Source: a virus | DNA: 38,188 bases | Reading direction: 5' to 3' (one strand) | IMG/VR virus record: IMGVR_UViG_3300035698_003110 | Coordinates: 1-38,188 of that record | In this document: positions 23,988-29,751 of the stretch, in pieces | How the letters are laid out: every line of letters begins with the position of its first letter | How positions within the stretch are numbered: the first letter of the stretch is position 1 | Notes under the pieces: model-generated | The model's input: only the letters and a program-made list of their open reading frames with translations | Databases searched by the model: none | What the model was told of the DNA's origin: nothing | Position numbers and translations under genes: made by a program

Positions 23988-24014
23988 TTAGGGGAGGTAA
24001 TATTTCTCCCCTAA
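23988..24014 (+). terminator. GC-rich hairpin upstream of the endolysin gene
   Basis: TTAGGGGAG (23988-23996) pairs perfectly with CTCCCCTAA (24006-24014) around a 9-nt loop, directly after the zinc-ribbon stop at 23984. The following bases (TCAATTTG) lack a run of T, so it is at most a weak terminator or an mRNA processing signal separating the zinc genes from the lysis genes. Confidence 0.55.
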
Positions 24015-24029
24015 TCAATTTGTTAGATG

Positions 24030-24070
24030 AAATTTGTGGACAATACCCTCTCCCCATTGTCCACGAATTT
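24030..24070 (+). promoter_or_regulatory. 15-bp hairpin in the endolysin leader
   Basis: AAATTTGTGGACAAT (24030-24044) pairs with ATTGTCCACGAATTT (24056-24070) with one U-G wobble, giving 15 continuous pairs in RNA around an 11-nt pyrimidine-rich loop (CCCTCTCCCC). The element lies 23 nt before ATG 24094 and follows a second hairpin at 23988-24014. It may control mRNA stability or translation of the endolysin. No T-run follows. Confidence 0.55.
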
Positions 24071-24093
24071 CTACTAATAAATTAAAAACAATT

Positions 24094-25005
24094 ATGCGTA
24101 GATTATATTTATTCGCCCATAACAAAGAAAATTTTGTTAGCGTAGGCGACAAAGTGAAAGCTTACGAAACAAAGATAGCTTCGATTGGAAAGGGATATCA
24201 AAATCAGTATTCGGCTCACCTCCACCCGTCAATTTCAGATAAATTAACTCCTGAACAAATTAAGGGTTATGTTAATGGCTGGTCTAAAAGTAAAGTCAAA
24301 GAGCATTATACTAAACCGAGCACTCTGATTGATATTGATAGAATGTGTGGAAAGAAAATGGATATTGGAAATTTAGGTTATGCTTGGTTGCAAGATTATG
24401 GTGCTGGATTTCACCCGTCCGAAGATGTTAATTCTCCGCAAGGAGGGGACAGCGATTTAGGATTAGAATTTGATAGTCCTATAAATGGTAAGGTTGTTAG
24501 ATCCGAAAACTGGGGTAGAGGTTGGGGACTGATTATTTTGATCGAGGTGGAAGACGAAGACGATTTCGATTATGGAGAAGCAGAAAATAAAACAGAGGCG
24601 ATTGATAATATTTGTGGGATAGTAGATTATAATTATCATTCTAGATTTGATGATAAAGATACTGACAGGCTGACTGAAATAATCAGAGTGCTTGCACAAG
24701 AACCCGAATGTATTGCAGAGAAGAAAGAGATCGAAATATTGAAAGGAGAAATACTTTTATTGAATGCGGATCTCACTAACTATGAGGCGGTTAAAATTCT
24801 GAACGCTGAATTGGAAGCAAAAGTAATAACACTAGAGGGAAAAATTGAAAACCAAAGATCTCAAATTCTTTCCTTAGAAGAAAAATTGCGTAAGTGTAAA
24901 AAAGAGTTGGAAGTCCAAACTGCGATAGCTGAAAAAAACTTAGAGGCGGTCGGGATCGTAAGACTTCTACAAGAGGCGTTTAAAAAATTATTTAACTACA
25001 AATAA
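24094..25005 (+). CDS. Endolysin with circularly permuted M23 peptidase domain, 303 aa
   Basis: M23 peptidases are zinc enzymes cutting peptidoglycan cross-bridges. Usually H-x3-D comes first and H-x-H about 70-80 residues later. Here HLH (H42, H44) precedes HPSED (H107, D111). The N-terminal part (VSVGDKVKAYETKIASIGKG) matches the normal C-terminal end of the domain, and the region GYAWLQDYGAGFHPSEDVN up to WGRGWGLIILIE (about 96-152) matches its normal beginning, so the domain appears permuted. All metal-ligand and catalytic residues survive. C-terminal residues about 205-290 form a coiled coil. ATG 24094 is chosen over a TTG at 24034 lying inside the hairpin. A holin-like gene follows 1 bp later. 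Confidence 0.75.
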   Translation: MRRLYLFAHNKENFVSVGDKVKAYETKIASIGKGYQNQYSAHLHPSISDKLTPEQIKGYVNGWSKSKVKEHYTKPSTLIDIDRMCGKKMDIGNLGYAWLQDYGAGFHPSEDVNSPQGGDSDLGLEFDSPINGKVVRSENWGRGWGLIILIEVEDEDDFDYGEAENKTEAIDNICGIVDYNYHSRFDDKDTDRLTEIIRVLAQEPECIAEKKEIEILKGEILLLNADLTNYEAVKILNAELEAKVITLEGKIENQRSQILSLEEKLRKCKKELEVQTAIAEKNLEAVGIVRLLQEAFKKLFNYK

Positions 25006-25006
25006 T

Positions 25007-25183
25007 ATGAAACTATTTGAAAGTGCGAGTAAGATTGTTTTTATCCTGATAACGATTTCAGTAATTGTTGGAATGTTTATGGGGATCATCGAGGCGAAAG
25101 ATTATATGCTTTTGGCTACAATGGTTTTCACTTACTACTTCACCAACAAAGGAAACAAGTCAAATGAGTATTTAGGAAAATAA
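25007..25183 (+). CDS. Holin-like small membrane protein, 58 aa
   Basis: ATG 25007 is 1 bp after the endolysin stop. The 58-residue product has two hydrophobic segments (about residues 10-28 and 33-47) joined by a charged turn (EAKD), and a polar tail. Two spans, small size and location beside the endolysin fit a class II holin. There is no family motif, so an antiholin or other membrane role is possible. The lysis operon ends after this gene at a strong terminator. Confidence 0.65.
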   Translation: MKLFESASKIVFILITISVIVGMFMGIIEAKDYMLLATMVFTYYFTNKGNKSNEYLGK

Positions 25184-25234
25184 AAACAAAAGCGGGGTGA
25201 TCTCTTAGTGATTTCATTCGGCAAAATTAAAATT

Positions 25235-25293
25235 AAAAAGCGGTTAGGGAACTGGACAATTCCACCAAGCAGTTCTCCCTATCTGCTTTTTTT
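25235..25293 (+). terminator. Strong intrinsic terminator closing the late operon
   Basis: A long bulged stem runs from AAAAAGC (25235-25241) through GGGAACTG (25247-25254), pairing with CAGTTCTCCC (25270-25279) and GCTTTTT (25285-25291), followed by T residues to 25293. AAAAA pairs with the T tract, so it may also work in the opposite direction. It separates the lysis genes from the early promoter region. Confidence 0.85.
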
Positions 25294-25294
25294 A

Positions 25295-25320
25295 TTTGTT
25301 TACAAACGTTTATAAACAAA
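25295..25320. promoter_or_regulatory. 26-bp near-perfect palindrome and adjoining inverted repeats (operator or origin candidate)
   Basis: TTTGTTTA (25295-25302) is the reverse complement of TAAACAAA (25313-25320), around the self-complementary AAACGTTT (25304-25311); only one base pair (25303/25312) breaks perfect symmetry. Two further inverted repeats follow: AAATAAG/CTTATTT (25319-25325 with 25331-25337) and GGCTTA/TAAGCC (25329-25334 with 25337-25342). They lie just upstream of the early promoter at 25360 and could bind a dimeric regulator or serve as initiator-binding sites. Confidence 0.6.
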
Positions 25321-25359
25321 ATAAGTATGGCTTATTTAAGCCTAATCTAGACATAATGC

Positions 25360-25388
25360 TTGACAAAAAACCAACCATATGCTAGTAT
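25360..25388 (+). promoter_or_regulatory. Sigma-70 promoter of the early operon
   Basis: Perfect -35 TTGACA (25360-25365), 17-bp spacer and -10 TAGTAT (25383-25388), preceded by TGC as an extended -10. Predicted start is near 25395. It lies downstream of the 26-bp palindrome and upstream of the structured leader at 25401. The first gene transcribed would be at 25488. Confidence 0.8.
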
Positions 25389-25400
25389 AGAAACACGGTA

Positions 25401-25464
25401 AGAGATGGGACGGAGCGTTAAGAGCCAATTATAAATTTCTCTTTAAACTATCCGTCCTGCCTCT
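25401..25464 (+). ncRNA. Structured leader RNA of the early operon
   Basis: AGAGATGGGACGGA (25401-25414) pairs with TCCGTCCTGCCTCT (25451-25464), 13 pairs including two G-U and one mismatch. Inside, GTTAAGAG (25417-25424) pairs with CTCTT plus AAC (25439-25448). The element begins about 6 nt after the predicted transcription start and ends 24 nt before the first ATG. No U-tract follows. It could be a protein-binding 5' UTR, a riboswitch-like fold or a stabilising cap; I recognise no known family. Confidence 0.6.
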
Positions 25465-25487
25465 AATTAAATAGTTAATTAAAAACT

Positions 25488-25607
25488 ATGAAAATCATCG
25501 AATATGTAGGGGGAGTTAAGAAGTATAGCTTTGAAATCGGAATGGGAATTACATTGGAGATTATCGTAGAGGGAAAAATGTCGAGAGTAGTATTTAATAA
25601 TCAATAA
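25488..25607 (+). CDS. Miniprotein, 39 aa, first gene of the early operon
   Basis: A 39-residue beta-hairpin-like product beginning MKIIEYVGGVKKYSFEIG. First frame after the structured leader, TAA at 25605-25607. No Shine-Dalgarno is visible. Small first genes in phage early operons are often host-takeover factors, but nothing in this sequence says so directly. Could be spurious given its length. Confidence 0.4.
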   Translation: MKIIEYVGGVKKYSFEIGMGITLEIIVEGKMSRVVFNNQ

Positions 25608-25639
25608 AAAATTTGTAGGGTGAGCAAATTATAAACCAA

Positions 25640-26230
25640 ATGAAAGTTTATAAAAAGCGAAAAGCTAAGAATAAATTTAAGCAGTTTACAATTAGATTAG
25701 TATTGAATGCTCTAGTCTTGATCGGTATGCTTGCATCTCTAAACTTGGGTATAGAGTATGTAAAAACCATCAGGATACATAAAGAGGTTTTAATAATTAT
25801 AGGGGAAAAAATTGACGGTGCGTTGGTGGGTAGATTGGGGGACGAGGGTGAAAATCTATCTTCGAGTTCACAGGTCAAGCCAAGCGGTGAGGAGGGACAC
25901 AGTCCCTCCGAGCCAACGGGATTTAAAGAAATAGTGCAGATCATTTTCAGATTAGAAAGTTCAGGCGGACGAAATGTTAATTGCCCCGAGGGGAAATTTA
26001 ACGGATATGGTTATAGACAAAATACTAAAGAGTGGGTTTGTTATGACACGCAGGAAGAAATAGATTTGATTGTTGAGGCTGACATAAAACACAAACTTGA
26101 AACCTACGATTTGCCGACTGCCCTTTGTGGATATAATATGGGATTTCAACACAAAGACTTTCAGATGTGTCTAGATCAGAAAAAAGAATACCCTTACTAT
26201 CGAGATTATTTAATAATTAAAAATCAATAA
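25640..26230 (+). CDS. Membrane-anchored lytic transglycosylase-like protein, 196 aa
   Basis: A basic N-terminus and one span (about 19-37) lead, via a linker of Gly/Ser/Glu (65-94), to a domain with IFRLESSGG (catalytic-type glutamate E106) and ALCGYNMG (165-168). This corresponds to the E-S and Y-N-x-G motifs of lysozyme-like transglycosylases (SLT fold), which cleave glycan strands. Two cysteines flank the domain (C115, C134). Placement in the early operon, distant from the lysis genes, is odd and may imply a role at the wall during entry or exclusion of other phages. Family match is moderate, as spacing is unusual. Confidence 0.6.
   Translation: MKVYKKRKAKNKFKQFTIRLVLNALVLIGMLASLNLGIEYVKTIRIHKEVLIIIGEKIDGALVGRLGDEGENLSSSSQVKPSGEEGHSPSEPTGFKEIVQIIFRLESSGGRNVNCPEGKFNGYGYRQNTKEWVCYDTQEEIDLIVEADIKHKLETYDLPTALCGYNMGFQHKDFQMCLDQKKEYPYYRDYLIIKNQ
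25891..25909. repeat. GC-rich perfect hairpin inside the transglycosylase linker
   Basis: GGAGGGAC (25891-25898) and GTCCCTCC (25902-25909) form a perfect 8-bp inverted repeat around ACA. It falls exactly in the flexible linker coding region (residues about 84-90), where an inserted palindrome would be tolerated. The surroundings are AT-rich, so the block stands out in composition. It resembles a small mobile palindromic repeat. Confidence 0.6.
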
Positions 26231-26235
26231 AGCGT

Positions 26236-26454
26236 ATGACAAAGGAAATCAAGGTTGGAGTAAGAGAGGTTGGTAAAGAATTATATTTAAGTAAAGATCT
26301 TGGAGAGGGAACGCTAGGAGATACAAAATTTAAGGCAATTCTTAGACTTCCCGATCATAGTATAATTGTGGAAGTAGGTGAGAAAAATTATATAGTTGAG
26401 AGCCAAGATATTATTTCTGCGGTAGTAGAATTTCACGATCAATCTAAAAAATAA
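26236..26454 (+). CDS. Hypothetical protein, 72 aa
   Basis: A small soluble beta-rich protein beginning MTKEIKVGVREVGKELYLSK. No cysteines, span or known motif. It follows the transglycosylase-like gene by 5 bp and the next gene starts 1 bp after its stop, which supports an operon. Function unknown. Confidence 0.5.
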   Translation: MTKEIKVGVREVGKELYLSKDLGEGTLGDTKFKAILRLPDHSIIVEVGEKNYIVESQDIISAVVEFHDQSKK

Positions 26455-26455
26455 T

Positions 26456-26716
26456 ATGCCAAAAGGAGTATATAAACATAAAAAACTTTCAGAGGCTCAC
26501 AAGAAAAAGTTAAGTGAATCTTGGACTTTGGAAAAACGAACATCTTTAGCGATAAAGGTTTCGGGGAGAATGACTCCCAAATTAAAGAGGCACTTGTCCA
26601 AAAAATTGTTGGCTTATAATAAAAGTATCGGAAGAAGTGGAACGGTAGATATTCAATGCACACAATATTGGGATAAGGAGACTAAAAGATTTAAGGTCAA
26701 AATAAAAAATGTATAA
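26456..26716 (+). CDS. NUMOD3-like DNA-binding miniprotein, 86 aa
   Basis: The start MPKGVYKHKKLSEAHKKKLS is typical of NUMOD3-type motifs, which occur with HNH or GIY-YIG homing endonucleases and contact DNA. No HNH motif follows, so this is either a stand-alone DNA-binding protein or a leftover of a homing nuclease. It is very basic, with an amphipathic helix in the middle (TPKLKRHLSKKLLAYN). One bp after the preceding stop, overlapping the next gene by 8 bp. Confidence 0.55.
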   Translation: MPKGVYKHKKLSEAHKKKLSESWTLEKRTSLAIKVSGRMTPKLKRHLSKKLLAYNKSIGRSGTVDIQCTQYWDKETKRFKVKIKNV

Positions 26717-26921
26717 AAGAAAATGGAAAGTTAATGAGGGTAGGCTTGACGGTATCGCATTGAAGCGAGCGATCTTTGCACCGAAGAAAGCAGAAACAAC
26801 TAAGATAAGATTAGCTAGATTATTTGTTGAACATTCTTTAAGTGATTTCTCATCTTGGCGAAGAGAGCGGAAACTTTTAGGAAAATCGCACAGCACGATT
26901 GAATATGTTTTAGGAAAATAA
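26709..26921 (+). CDS. Hypothetical basic protein, 70 aa
   Basis: A strongly basic protein overlapping the previous gene by 8 bp. It contains TTKIRLARLFVEHSLSDFS followed by WRRERKLLGKS, which may form a helix-turn-helix-like DNA-binding unit. No known family. It ends 3 bp before the -35 box of the next promoter. Confidence 0.48.
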   Translation: MYKRKWKVNEGRLDGIALKRAIFAPKKAETTKIRLARLFVEHSLSDFSSWRRERKLLGKSHSTIEYVLGK

Positions 26922-26924
26922 TAC

Positions 26925-26953
26925 TTGACAAAAAACAAAGTATCTGATAAGAT
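26925..26953 (+). promoter_or_regulatory. Sigma-70 promoter with extended -10 upstream of the recombination genes
   Basis: TTGACA (26925-26930), 17-bp spacer, TAAGAT (26948-26953) with TGA immediately upstream. Predicted start near 26960, leaving about 17 nt to ATG 26977. It would transcribe the 26977 gene, the ERF gene and those following. Confidence 0.75.
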
Positions 26954-26976
26954 TAGAATATAATAATAATACAAAT

Positions 26977-27219
26977 ATGGATAAGAGAGTAAAGGTAGAC
27001 AAACAAGATGTCCTAGATTACATAGTAGCCTATGAGCATTTTCATCGGATAAAATTCAAGGTCAAGGGTATTTATCCAAGCTCTAATTTATTGTCATTAG
27101 TTTTCCCGATCGGACTCGAACGGGCAAGACAGATCAGAGTAGAATTAGAGGGTAGATATAAAAAAGTCTTTAGTGAAACAAAGGCTTATCGTAAACCAAC
27201 AATAATTCATAATCCTTAA
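26977..27219 (+). CDS. Hypothetical protein, 80 aa, before the ERF gene
   Basis: A small basic helical protein (residues 5-20 VDKQDVLDYIVAYEHF) without known motif, first gene behind the 26925 promoter. The next gene, the ERF annealing protein, starts 10 bp later, so the two are co-expressed. A recombination or host-takeover role is possible, but unsupported by any motif. Confidence 0.5.
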   Translation: MDKRVKVDKQDVLDYIVAYEHFHRIKFKVKGIYPSSNLLSLVFPIGLERARQIRVELEGRYKKVFSETKAYRKPTIIHNP

Positions 27220-27229
27220 ACAAAATAAT

Positions 27230-28240
27230 ATGGCACAAGGAAAAGGTAAGGAAGTCAAAAAGACTCCCAAGGTAGTCGAACCTAAAAAGGCTATCATCGA
27301 GAAAAAGCCCGAAGCAGTTGTAGTGACTGGCGGGAAGTCTTCAATAGAAAGTTTGATCTCTACGGCGATCAATAATAAAGTTCCAGTTGAAACATTGGAG
27401 CGTCTTATGATTATGCGGAGAGAGCTAAGGGAAGAGCAAGCTAAGATTGATTTCGATATAGCTATGTCAGGCTTCCAAGGTGAGTGTCCAATAATCACTA
27501 AAGGCAAGACGGCTGGAAATAATAATTTTAGTTATAAGTTTGCTTCGCTCGATATGATCGTTAAGCAAGTGAGAGCTACTTTAGCTAAACACGGTTTTTC
27601 GTATACTTTCAATTCTGAAAAGGCTAACGGATCAATCAAGACGATTTGCAATGTGAAACATATTTCAGGACATACGGAAACTAGCATCTTTGAAATTACC
27701 GTAGATACTGGTGCAAAAATGAATAACTCTCAAAAAGACGGATCTGCTTCAACCTATGGTAAGCGGTATGCTTTTTGTAATGCCTTTGGCATTCTAACGG
27801 GGGACGAAGACGACGATGCGGGGCAGGTGGAACAATCCCCTCCAAACGCCCCAAGAGCACCTTACGCCCCATCACAGGACGCACCAGCACCAATTAAGGC
27901 TTATCCTAAAGCACCGCAGACTGGACAATATGGTGAACCCATTAAAGTTTACCCAAAAGCACCAGCACCCGCTAAAGTTATTGAGCCTATATTAGAATAT
28001 CAAATCACTATGATTAAATATAAATGTCAACAAGCGAGCGTTGATATTATGGATATTGAAATGAAGATGAAGAAGACGGTAGAGCAATTTACTTTTGAAG
28101 AAGCAAAGGCTTTCATTGAAAGATTAGATCAGAAAATTGATCCTATGAAAAATTCTGAACCACCAGTCGACACAATCAATCCAAACAACCAACCGCCACT
28201 TGAACAACAGGATCGGTTCAATGTAAAAGATAGCTCATAA
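27230..28240 (+). CDS. erf: ERF-family single-strand annealing protein
   Basis: ERF proteins anneal complementary single strands during phage recombination and genome circularisation. The domain lies at about residues 50-200: REEQAKIDFDIAMSGFQGEC, then the KFASLDMIVKQVRATLAKHG helix, and the signature GSASTYGKRYAFCNAFGI (about 173-190), followed by acidic DEDDD. The C-terminal part is a Pro/Ala-rich linker (about 200-255) and a helical end domain. Length 336 is slightly long for ERF. It is transcribed from the promoter at 26925 with the small gene upstream. Confidence 0.92.
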   Translation: MAQGKGKEVKKTPKVVEPKKAIIEKKPEAVVVTGGKSSIESLISTAINNKVPVETLERLMIMRRELREEQAKIDFDIAMSGFQGECPIITKGKTAGNNNFSYKFASLDMIVKQVRATLAKHGFSYTFNSEKANGSIKTICNVKHISGHTETSIFEITVDTGAKMNNSQKDGSASTYGKRYAFCNAFGILTGDEDDDAGQVEQSPPNAPRAPYAPSQDAPAPIKAYPKAPQTGQYGEPIKVYPKAPAPAKVIEPILEYQITMIKYKCQQASVDIMDIEMKMKKTVEQFTFEEAKAFIERLDQKIDPMKNSEPPVDTINPNNQPPLEQQDRFNVKDSS

Positions 28241-28244
28241 TCCT

Positions 28245-28472
28245 ATGGCTTTATTATTCGCAATAACAACAGTAGTCTTAATGGTGCTCTCATTCAATCT
28301 TGGGCGAGTTGTTCAATACTTTTTGAACTCAAAGCATATTGATAAAATCTCTGAAACTATCGCAACGGAAATGATAAAAGTTGTTAAACTTTCAGAGCTT
28401 AAATTAGAGGATAGAGATAAACTACTCGACTCCTTTAGAAAAGGTTTAGAAAAAATTAAAGACGTAAAATAA
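28245..28472 (+). CDS. Single-span membrane protein, 75 aa
   Basis: Residues about 2-27 form one hydrophobic segment (LLFAITTVVLMVLSFNLG), followed by a charged cytoplasmic coiled helix. It follows the ERF gene by 4 bp and its stop directly precedes the next ATG. No family recognised. An anchoring or signalling role at the membrane is possible. Confidence 0.5.
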   Translation: MALLFAITTVVLMVLSFNLGRVVQYFLNSKHIDKISETIATEMIKVVKLSELKLEDRDKLLDSFRKGLEKIKDVK

Positions 28473-28703
28473 ATGATAGCAGAAAAATGGAACTACAAAA
28501 CAAACGTGTATGACAAAATAAAACTTCCCGATAGGGCGTGCTTATTTACAGAGGATATGGAAAAGATAATTGCCTGTGCTGAATGTGGAAAATTATTAGA
28601 GTTTGGAAGATGTTTTACTTCAAGGGAAATTCATAATTCTATGGGACTTGGATTTGCTGTTTGTGGAGATTGTTATGAGAAAGCTCTCAAAAAAAATCTA
28701 TGA
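28473..28703 (+). CDS. Zinc-ribbon protein, 76 aa
   Basis: The ATG directly follows the previous TAA. Two knuckles, CAECGK (about 35-40) and CGDCYEK near the C-terminus, with a third cysteine in GRCFTS, form a probable zinc ribbon. The end overlaps the phosphoesterase start (ATGA), which suggests coupled translation and perhaps a functional link. Function unknown. Confidence 0.55.
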   Translation: MIAEKWNYKTNVYDKIKLPDRACLFTEDMEKIIACAECGKLLEFGRCFTSREIHNSMGLGFAVCGDCYEKALKKNL

Positions 28704-29197
28704 AAATCTATCTAACAACCGACACCCATTTTGGGCATAAGAAGTTGATAGAATATGGAAGACCTGAAAATTTTGAAGATATTGTTTTTGCTGGGTTGAA
28801 AGAATTACCCGATGATTGCTTGCTAATACACCTAGGAGATGTAGGAATGGGATCAGATGGATCTATCCACGAAAAATTTATCACACCTTTAAAATGTAGG
28901 AAGATCTTGGTTAGGGGTAATCACGATCATAAATCTGATAGTTGGTATATGGAGAGAGGCTGGGATTTTGTTTGCAAAAGATTTGAGGGAAAATATTTTG
29001 GAAAAAAAATTCTTTTCTCTCATATTCCAGTAAAGGACAATAATTTCTACGATGTAAATATTCACGGGCACTTTCACGACTCAACCCATCACACACAAGA
29101 AGCTTTTATTTTGGCTGTAATGAATGATAAACACAAATTACTTGCTCTAGAAAAAACAAATTACAAGCCAGTTAGTTTAGAAAAATTTTTAAAATAA
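28700..29197 (+). CDS. Calcineurin-like metallophosphoesterase
   Basis: All four metal-binding motifs are present: DTHFGH (residues 8-13), GDVG (46-49), RGNHDH (72-77) and the C-terminal GHFH (about 126-129). Length 165 fits the minimal single-domain family. Such phage enzymes cleave phosphodiesters or phosphomonoesters in nucleotides, RNA ligation ends or signalling molecules; the substrate cannot be read from sequence. It starts inside the previous gene's last codon (ATGA). Confidence 0.9.
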   Translation: MKIYLTTDTHFGHKKLIEYGRPENFEDIVFAGLKELPDDCLLIHLGDVGMGSDGSIHEKFITPLKCRKILVRGNHDHKSDSWYMERGWDFVCKRFEGKYFGKKILFSHIPVKDNNFYDVNIHGHFHDSTHHTQEAFILAVMNDKHKLLALEKTNYKPVSLEKFLK

Positions 29198-29201
29198 AAT
29201 T

Positions 29202-29336
29202 ATGAACGCTAGAGTAGAAAAAAAAATTAGACAAAACCTTAGAAAAACATTGGCTCGTATAAAACTTGAAAAGCCTTGGTATATTTCAAGAAAAAGATGG
29301 GCTAGAATAATTGAGAAATTGTTTAAATCAATATAA
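29202..29336 (+). CDS. Basic miniprotein, 44 aa
   Basis: A lysine/arginine-rich peptide (MNARVEKKIRQNLRKTL) with WYISRKRWARIIEK at the end; likely helical and nucleic-acid binding by charge alone. It begins 4 bp after the phosphoesterase stop and ends overlapping the next ATG by one base, a spacing that supports it as a true gene. No family. Confidence 0.45.
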   Translation: MNARVEKKIRQNLRKTLARIKLEKPWYISRKRWARIIEKLFKSI

Positions 29337-29689
29337 TGAAAGGAATAAAATTTGAGGGACAACTAAGCAGTATCAATGCTAAGGTCGATGGATCTCTAGG
29401 GCTAAGGCTATCAACTCCTGAATTAAAATCAGAAGAAAAGGTTTTAATAATGAGTTTGCAAAACTTAAACCTAGACGTTCAACTAAAACCCAAAGGTGTT
29501 GAGGTAAGTAAAATTGAACAGGTTGAGAAAGGGATCAATTCAAAATCCCCGAGTGAAAGATTATACAATGTGATCTTTTGCTACTACAAAAAAATTGAAA
29601 GTATAGAGGATTTTGAAACTTTTTACAAGCGACATATTGAAAGCCATATTGATACCTACAAAGAAAAGCTAGATAATAACAAGGTTTAA
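29336..29689 (+). CDS. Hypothetical protein, 117 aa
   Basis: N-terminal half beta-rich (KGIKFEGQLSSINAKVDGS), C-terminal half helical (YKKIESIEDFETFYKRHIES). The sequence looks like a small regulator or single-strand binding accessory, but no motif supports this. It ends 6 bp before the -35 of the next promoter. Confidence 0.5.
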   Translation: MKGIKFEGQLSSINAKVDGSLGLRLSTPELKSEEKVLIMSLQNLNLDVQLKPKGVEVSKIEQVEKGINSKSPSERLYNVIFCYYKKIESIEDFETFYKRHIESHIDTYKEKLDNNKV

Positions 29690-29695
29690 AACTAC

Positions 29696-29724
29696 TTGAC
29701 AAAAAGCCAAATAAGGAATAGAAT
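29696..29724 (+). promoter_or_regulatory. Sigma-70 promoter of the replication initiator gene
   Basis: Perfect -35 TTGACA (29696-29701), exact 17-bp spacer, -10 TAGAAT (29719-29724). Predicted start near 29731, giving a leader of about 21 nt before ATG 29752. It shares the form and length of the promoters at 26925 and 32511. Confidence 0.8.
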
Positions 29725-29751
29725 GTAAGCATAACTTTTAAAAATAAAAAG

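Noticed and set aside
24034-24093. Longer endolysin start at a TTG (24034)
   Set aside because: The extension lies inside a 15-bp RNA hairpin and encodes no recognisable residues; ATG 24094 begins exactly where the peptidase similarity begins.
26582-27507. Minus-strand frames opposite 26709 and the ERF gene
   Set aside because: Antisense shadows of plus-strand genes and a promoter; no similarity or ribosome site.
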